Positions 57,836 to 64,000 of a stretch of 64,000 nucleotides of DNA are shown here, in pieces. Every line of letters begins with the position of its first letter. Within the stretch, counting starts at the first letter, position 1. The translations under genes and the position numbers were made by a program. The notes beneath the pieces are model-generated. The model ran no database searches, was not told the origin of the DNA, and saw only the letters and a list, made by a program, of their open reading frames with translations. Source of the stretch: Plutella xylostella (lineage: Eukaryota; Arthropoda; Insecta; Lepidoptera; Plutellidae); NCBI RefSeq assembly GCF_932276165.1, contig NC_064001.1, positions 8,253,501 through 8,317,500 on the forward strand. The letters run 5' to 3'.

Positions 57836-60594
57836 AACCCTCCTGAAGCAATAACCCCCCACACTGCGCCGACATCACAAATACATTAACGTCATTCAAA
57901 TCACGATTCATGACGTCATAAAGACTGGATCACGCCGAAGTGAGCGGCAGGCCGCGTAATCGATATTTTATTCCATTTTACGCTCTATTTGAGGACGTTT
58001 AACGACTATATTCGGACAGTTTTATCACTAAACTTTGTGTGACGTGATGATAGGGAGGGTATCGGGATTATCCCACGCCTTCAAAAAAGAAAACAATTGA
58101 CAGTCACTGTAAAAAGTAGCATACAAAAATACCAAAGTAATACTATTTGATTTACTTAATTCTTTCTAGAAATACCGAATGTAAAAGGTCCAAAAGGGAC
58201 TGAGGGAAGCTTAGTTTCAAGTACTCTATCCTGGATCAATAAACTTTACAGTCCAAAACCCTTATTTGAATTTGCACTAAATGAGGGCCCTTACTCCTAT
58301 CCGACCTTTTTAAGGGTCCACATCTTAAATTTATTATGCTCTTTGTTTTAAATCGCTAGGTTAAGTATTCTCGCTTAATTGGTAATATTTTTTCATTATT
58401 CCGTAGAGTACCTACCTGCCTCATTACTCATGAATTCAGGCCTGGTAAAATAAAAAAAAACACATAAACAAGACTAATAAAAAGGGACTTATTGATTATT
58501 CTTGGTAAGAATGTATCTTTAGATAAATGTCTCTCTATTTCAGGCTATATATGTATCCGATATGGTGGCGAAAACCAAGATATTATGCATAAGTAATATA
58601 TGGCAAAGTATGTTTCTCTTAGAATTCGAAGTAAAAGCTCGTGGGGCCGGAAACTAGTTAGTATTGAAGGCTTTAATGAAGTGTGATTTTTATAATAAGT
58701 TGGTGTCTAGACCAATTAGTCTGCTTACAAAGTTACTGATTTGTGTCTTCTCTCCTTTGTTAGTAGCTACTTATACACATTACTTTTTCTAACTCACAAA
58801 CCAGTCAATGTTTGAAAAAATAGGCGGTTTTATGATTTACAATGAACTAGCTATACCTGAGACAGCATGGGTCACAAGTACGATACTAAATATTGAACAC
58901 AGAAATAGTTTGTAAAGTATAATTTTTTGTGCAACTTTGACTTTAAGGTAGGCAACATAGAATAGTATAAAGAACGATATAAGTACTTTAATACAAATAG
59001 GTATACATAAAATTGCCAAAATGTATCATTTATTTTTAATGAAAACACTGTTTTCAAAGCGAGTACACTGTCCTGGCGATGAGACAAGTTGAGGAGCTCG
59101 TTAATGTCTGCATATTTATTGTAAATTGCCTGCTTTAAAATGAAAAGAATACTTGAAACCAGCAACGTTGTTCGAAAAACATTTAATAAGATATCGTCCT
59201 AAATCACTTTAAATGCGACTTTTAGAATCTTTTCATATCAATTTCTTTTTATGAAGATCCTTTGTGGCAACCACATTACATTTACATTCGTATTTGCATA
59301 ATGCTATTTGCCGATTATCATATCTTTTCTGCAGATTTCTTGAGTTTTTACTGACTAAAGTATTGTTTTACTTCACTTAGTTAATTTACAGAAACTTGTA
59401 AAATACAAAATAAGACAAGAAAGTTGATTTCCCGAGTGGAAAATTTACGGTTTCTTTCATGACATGAGGAAGACCATAGCACAAATTTAATAATAATGGT
59501 ATTGTAGTTGTCCTAGTCCGATGTTCATAAGATTGGCTGATGATGATGATGATGAATATTATAATGGCGATATAAAATAATCTGGTAGTTTAGTGGTAGC
59601 ATAGACTAATGTGTATATTAGTCTATGGTAGTAGTGTACAATTTTCAGACACTGTTCTGATAAATACAAACATATTAATTTGGATTTTGTACCAATAATC
59701 ATTATGAAATACGATGACATTTTCCAACGTCAAAAAAACACGTGGAAAATTATAATTTTATGAAAGACAATTTATTATTACTTAATAAATGAATCCCTAA
59801 CGAACAGTGAAATCCTCAAATTAAACTAATGCAAACTATAAATTCGACGGTTCGTTTCCAAATGACATTTTGCAATCCCGTTCTCTACCCTCTATCTTCG
59901 GATCTCTTTATGCTAGTAATATCACAGCGCTAGCCCAAGTAGATTCTGAAACCGCAGGCCAATTTGTCTGAAGTAGGATCGCCGAAGCTCAGTATCTCAA
60001 TTATCCTTATTTGGTTATTCAGAGATGAGCCTTTCAATAGCATTGAATCTATTCTACTGCAGTATTGATTATTTTGCACAATTGACCTTGGGTATCTTTT
60101 TGTTCTATTGTTGTAGAGAGGAGGAGTAAATTTTGTTGCAGCCTCATTTTAGCATTTTCGTGGCAAACATTTTAGAGCTGGACTAGGGTTGGTGACCGTG
60201 GTAAGCCGCGGTAGTTACCAAATCAGTTTTTTTTATACAAAAATGAAGTGCAAACCTATTTTGTTTTCTTACGCATTGATTTTAGTTGTAGTTATTTCCT
60301 TTTACGAAATAATAATTTGGAGCAAAAACAATGTTGATGTAAAACCCAAGATCCATACAACCACATTATCTATTTTATGCATTGACCATTCCAAGTCTTG
60401 ATTCTACAACAGGTTTGCGGTCCAGCCCTACGCAACTCCACAACAAAAAAAAACTAGGTGCAGCAAACAAAAAAAAACACTACTCAATGTAAATGTAATT
60501 TGTCGGAAACGTTTCCGGCACAGAAACGCGGAATGTTTAATCACATCGGTCCGCGGGTATTTGTCTCCAAGCTGTTGCAGTCGGGGGCTGTTGC
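57836..60594. other. unique, no supported gene
   Basis: Frames at 58837-59165 (minus) and 60189-60401 (plus) have no domain. They contain hydrophobic runs, common in AT-rich DNA. A GAT-rich LINE-tail scrap is at 59538-59556, and a perfect 11-bp hairpin (CATAGACTAAT) at 59600-59627. Confidence 0.4.
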
Positions 60595-60609
60595 AGAGGG
60601 GTTACTCTA

Positions 60610-60613
<4 letters not shown>

Positions 60614-60641
<28 letters not shown>

Positions 60642-62392
60642 CTTCTTGTCGTGTCGATGGCAACTGTCACACTTCCGCGGCCCAGTGGGCCGCCACGTCG
60701 ATACCCCTCTGGTTGGCCTTGAGGAGGTCTTCCCGGGTGCAGGTGTTAGGACATCCAGGGCACACCATCAGGTGCTCCATGGTCTGTGGAGACGCACCAC
60801 ATGCGCAGATGTTCGAGGCAGGGCCGCGGTAACCCCACCTGCACATGTTTTCTCCGCATCGGCCCATGTTTGTCCTGAGTCGGTTGAGTGACTTCCATGT
60901 CGCCCAGGGTAGTTCGTGTCCGGGAGGCAGGGACTCGTTGGGAGGGATGAAGGAGTTCGCCATCGGGTATTTTGCCTGCCATATGTCTATCCTTTCCTTT
61001 GATGGGTCCTTGTGCGAGGCAACTGTAGACCTAAGAAAGCTTTTCCGGCTTTTAAGTCGGTAAGGAGCTGGTTCTTGGTTGTAGAGCGGGTGCCTCGGGT
61101 CGGTCTCCTGTCTGTGTTTTTCTCGAGAGCAGGCAGCCTCTCTACGCACATCGGGGGGGGCGATACCGCACAGTGAATACAGCATCCAAACCGGTGTCGG
61201 CTTAAGGCATCCCGTGATTGTCCGGCAGGTGTCGTTTAAGGCCACATCCACTTCCCTGCAATGCGCAGATCTCGCCCACACGGGGCAGGCGAATTCACCT
61301 GCAGAGTAGCATAGTGCCAGTCCTGTGGTCCTCAGTACATCCGGTGATGCTCCCCACTTGGTTGACGTAAGCTTCCTGAGTAGGTTGTTGCGTGAGCTCA
61401 CCTTCCGTTTGAGGCTTACGCAATTCCATTTAAAGGTGAGGGCACGGTCCAGTGTGATGCCTAAGTATTTGGGGTGGTCATTGTGCTCAATTTTTTTCCC
61501 ACGCCATGTGATGTTGAGTGTGCGTTGTGCTTGGCGGTTACGGAGGTGGAACACGCAGGACTCCGTTTTGGAAGGGTTTGGCTTCAGCGCATTGTCCTCG
61601 TAGAATTTCCCCAAGCCTTCCAGAGCAGCACCAAGGTTTTCTTCTGCTTCCTCGAACGATTTTGTTTGAGTAGCTAAGGCTAGGTCGTCGGCGTATAGAA
61701 AACTTGACAGGTCCTGGGGCTGGTCATTCGTGTATATGTTGAAGAGGATTGGCGCCAGGACACTGCCTTGGGGCAGGCCGTTTTTCTGTATGCGCCATCT
61801 GCTTTTCTTCGCATACAGGGACACCTGGAATCGTCTATTTTGCAGCATCTCACCCAGAAAGCGAACAAAGTCGTTGTCCTTCGTTAAGCTTTGTACCTTT
61901 CCCAGCAGCCTTCCGATGTTTACTGTGTCGTATGCGGCTGATAGATCGACAAAGACCACACCAGTAACCAATCCTTGCTCGAATCCGTCTTCGATATACT
62001 GAGCGAGCTTTAGGGTTTGGTTGGTGCATGACTTCCCTGGCCTGAATCCAGCCTGCTCGGGTATAAGCATCGGATCTATGCGGCTGGACAGGCGGTTGAG
62101 GAGAAGCCTTTCCAAGAGTTTGTAGGTGTGGCACAAGAGCGAGATCGGTCGAAAGTTTTTTGCTTCCACGGGCAGTTTTCCAGGCTTGAGGAGGGCGACG
62201 ATTTTAGATTTTCTCCATAGCTTCGGGATTTTGGCGCTACTGAGACAGTTGTTAAAAAGCTTAAGTAACCACGATATTGTCGCAGGGTCCAGATTTTTCA
62301 GTTGTTCGACCGTTATATCGTCAACACCCGCTGCCTTTCCCACCTTCAACCCCTTGATACCTCTCATCAATTCGTTTAGGGTGCGTTTAGGG
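60614..62392 (-). mobile_element. 5'-truncated jockey-like LINE with 11-bp target duplication
   Basis: TACTCTATACT occurs at 60603-60613 and 62393-62403, bracketing 1,779 bp. On the minus strand the copy begins in the reverse transcriptase coding region (5' truncation) and ends with a very short 3' UTR and a (GAA)n tail (60614-60648). The open frame and clean duplication show a recent insertion. It cannot be autonomous because endonuclease and 5' regions are missing. Confidence 0.95.
60667..62391 (-). CDS. non-LTR retrotransposon reverse transcriptase, 5'-truncated, frame open
   Basis: About 575 codons stay open from the truncation point (PKRTLNELMRGIKG) to the stop. Residue numbers here count from the internal start near 62370. 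RT motifs in order: GKAAGVDDI (11-19), KNFRPISLL (71-79), EQAGFRPGKS (105-114), VDLSAAYDTV (141-150, first catalytic Asp), GLPQGSVLAPILFNIY (198-213), FLYADDLAL (224-232, the catalytic YADD box). A thumb-like part follows. The C-terminus has CACG...HLMVC (Cys522, Cys524, His533, Cys537), the zinc-knuckle-like end seen in jockey-group LINEs. In the intact parent this enzyme would copy RNA at a nicked target. The N-terminal endonuclease is lost. Many frames on both strands here are shadows. Confidence 0.95.
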   Translation of the reverse strand, partial: PKRTLNELMRGIKGLKVGKAAGVDDITVEQLKNLDPATISWLLKLFNNCLSSAKIPKLWRKSKIVALLKPGKLPVEAKNFRPISLLCHTYKLLERLLLNRLSSRIDPMLIPEQAGFRPGKSCTNQTLKLAQYIEDGFEQGLVTGVVFVDLSAAYDTVNIGRLLGKVQSLTKDNDFVRFLGEMLQNRRFQVSLYAKKSRWRIQKNGLPQGSVLAPILFNIYTNDQPQDLSSFLYADDLALATQTKSFEEAEENLGAALEGLGKFYEDNALKPNPSKTESCVFHLRNRQAQRTLNITWRGKKIEHNDHPKYLGITLDRALTFKWNCVSLKRKVSSRNNLLRKLTSTKWGASPDVLRTTGLALCYSAGEFACPVWARSAHCREVDVALNDTCRTITGCLKPTPVWMLYSLCGIAPPDVRREAACSREKHRQETDPRHPLYNQEPAPYRLKSRKSFLRSTVASHKDPSKERIDIWQAKYPMANSFIPPNESLPPGHELPWATWKSLNRLRTNMGRCGENMCRWGYRGPASNICACGASPQTMEHLMVCPGCPNTCTREDLLKANQRGIDVAAHWAAEV

Positions 62393-62495
62393 TACTCTAT
62401 ACTGACGAAAAACGAACGAACGAGAGCTGTCGTACAATCGGCAAGTTTAATACAACGTGATGGAGTCGTGGCTCGCGCAGCAGCGCTCCAAACTT

Positions 62496-62727
62496 ACCCT
62501 AGAATTAATAAACTGTAGGTATTGTAAATTTAAAACAAAGTTAACATTAACTATGAAACACACGAGTTCCGACTCTTTACGTCAATCAAAAAGTTAAAAT
62601 TCGTAAGACACAACGTCTATTTTAAACCTATTTTCATCATCATTATCACCAACAGCCTTCTATTGCCCATTGTTGGGTATAGGCCTCCTTATTTTAAAGT
62701 GTCAAAAATCTCTATGAATTTGAGGGT
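62496..62727. mobile_element. MITE with CTCTATGAATTTGAGGG end, second copy
   Basis: TTA at 62493-62495 and about 62727-62729. The right end CTCTATGAATTTGAGGG and inner GTTAAAATTCGTAAGACACA match 31387-31547 in reverse. The left terminal repeat is decayed. About 70 bp of LINE/SINE tail (GCCTTCTATTGCCCATTGTT, 62632-62700) sits inside, so this copy took a further insertion. Confidence 0.8.
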
Positions 62728-62729
62728 TA

Positions 62730-64000
62730 GTTTTTAGTCATGTAGAGTACACCCCTGCAACGCCTGGTGCGGCGCGCGACACGTTGCATGGAATAAAAAT
62801 GCTACGCGCCATGTTACGGGATGCTATTTTGAAGTCTATACGCCTGTTCGTGGGGAAAATACAAATGCGGGTGTATTTGTGTTGGAAGGTAATAGTAACG
62901 AGACGTTTACTAAAATTAGTACTAAATAATTTTGGTAGGTATGTATTGATAGATTCAATAGTAACTATGTTGACGTGTCTGTCCATCTATATGAAATAAC
63001 CTCTTTCTAAAGTATGTTATACACTTTTATGTAGGTAATAGTAGGGTTTTCAGCACTACCTAAAGGACATCTAAATTAAATAGTGGTCTTATAAATAATT
63101 TATTCCACTTCACATGTTTTAAAATGTCCTCTCAAAAATGTGAGGTATGAGGAAAATCTCCAGCGATTCAGAGAATCGGCCCACAATTTGTGTCATTCCG
63201 ACGCCGCCGTCGGAAAAATATTATTCTCTTTTCGTAGACTCAATTCTGTTCATAACATAAATATCTATTTTTCGTTCTGTGGCAGGTAAATACGAATTTA
63301 GAGTACCGCGAGGCGAGGTAAACATGTCCATATTCGCATTTCAAATTACTCAGTAATTTTGCTTTTTATTGGTAAGGGAAATATTTTGTTGCCTGCGATC
63401 AGGGTGTAAATGGTCCAAGCTTGATAATATACTTAGAATTTTATTGCTATATACTGATAAACATTATCCATAAGACAAATCAACAAAACTTATAAACATA
63501 TACTATCCTAGATACAGACAAGTCAAGCAAAAACAACTTCCATCTTATGCAACGATCCATACCAACATCAATAACTCGGGAGCTTCAGAATATCTCGTGA
63601 GGTAAATATTATGACGATCGGCGCCCCGCGACACATGACGTGGAGGCGGAATATATCAACATTAATTCCAAACCACCCAGGGTGAGGGCACAGTGACAAG
63701 GGACGCGGAAAGCTCTGAAGGGTTTCTGTACGTATATTTTTCTATCAAACATCACTAAGGACACACGAGGTAACATTACCAATCACCTAAAAAACAAAAC
63801 GAAAATCGGTTCAGCCGTTTGGGAGCTACGTTACCACAGACAGATACACGCACAGAGATACACGAAAACGTTACCTCTTTTCCGTCTGGGGTTAGAACAC
63901 GGACGAATGCGGTCTTGTAATCTCGATAATTTTAGGAAGTCGTCGAGGTAGAGTCGAGGTGAGCGCAGGACTTTGATTATATGCGCAGGATAGTCGCTCT
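62730..64000. other. no supported gene; repeat scraps
   Basis: The GC-rich patch 62745-62830 looks like part of a MITE but its partner end was not found. 63800-63880 has a fragment of the repeat at 48042-48242 (AAATCGGTTCAGCCGTTTGG). The 82- and 71-codon frames at 62738-62999 overlap on opposite strands and have no domain. Confidence 0.4.

Larger units (their letters stand above)
60595..62490. mobile_element. MITE of the GAACGAACGA family, split by a LINE
   Basis: GGGGTTACTCTATACT left of the LINE joins ACTCTATACTGACGAAAAAC right of it, matching the end of the MITE at 57582-57700 (reverse). The left portion is very short and the far end is not well defined. Confidence 0.55.

Overview
The window reads as a gene-poor, AT-rich stretch of an insect nuclear genome, most likely a moth or butterfly (Lepidoptera). 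The grounds are a tRNA-headed SINE of the lepidopteran type, LINE 3' tails built around a 'cgcttaaagcgataag' core, dense small DNA transposons (MITEs) with TA, TTA or TTAA target duplications, and frequent 'gtaggtacctac' words. There is no operon structure, no rRNA gene and no CRISPR array. Most open frames are short and look random. The only long coding frame belongs to a retrotransposon.

Layout. 1-3.5 kb holds a small MITE and a SINE split by a TA-flanked DNA element full of internal copies of its own terminal motif. 3.5-6.9 kb holds a 3.2-kb non-autonomous LTR retrotransposon (LTRs, PBS, PPT, 4-bp target duplication) inside a MITE. 7-12.7 kb holds LINE tails, two inverted-repeat elements and a CTACGTAG-type array. 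12.7-29.4 kb is one 16.6-kb LTR-type element with LTRs of about 4.7 kb, a 6.05-kb interior without gag or pol, and a 4-bp target duplication AGCG. Polypurine tract and TATA-box placement show that it points to the minus strand. One LTR carries a 1,148-bp TA-flanked DNA transposon absent from the other. The interior carries a truncated LINE with its own 11-bp duplication.

29.4-44 kb is mostly unique AT-rich DNA with several hairpin MITEs, a SINE with a perfect 10-bp duplication, and patches that look like conserved regulatory DNA. 44-50 kb holds a 619-bp element with 80-bp inverted ends, a Tc1-derived palindrome with two head-to-head transposase remnants, a GC-rich MITE and a piggyBac-type element. 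50-60 kb is mainly unique sequence, with one plausible host 3'-terminal exon (52116-52394, +) and possible promoter or enhancer patches. 60.6-62.4 kb holds a 5'-truncated jockey-like LINE on the minus strand with a long intact reverse transcriptase frame. It has an 11-bp target duplication and sits inside a MITE.

Most of the window is therefore a layered record of insertions (LTR element in MITE, DNA transposon in LTR, LINE in LTR-element interior, LINE in MITE, DNA element in SINE). If a host gene is present, the window probably lies in its introns or flanks, on the plus strand, with little coding sequence here. The most unusual object is the giant-LTR element. It combines 4.7-kb LTRs, near-identical copies, no protein coding, and tRNA-His-like sequence antisense to its own transcript.
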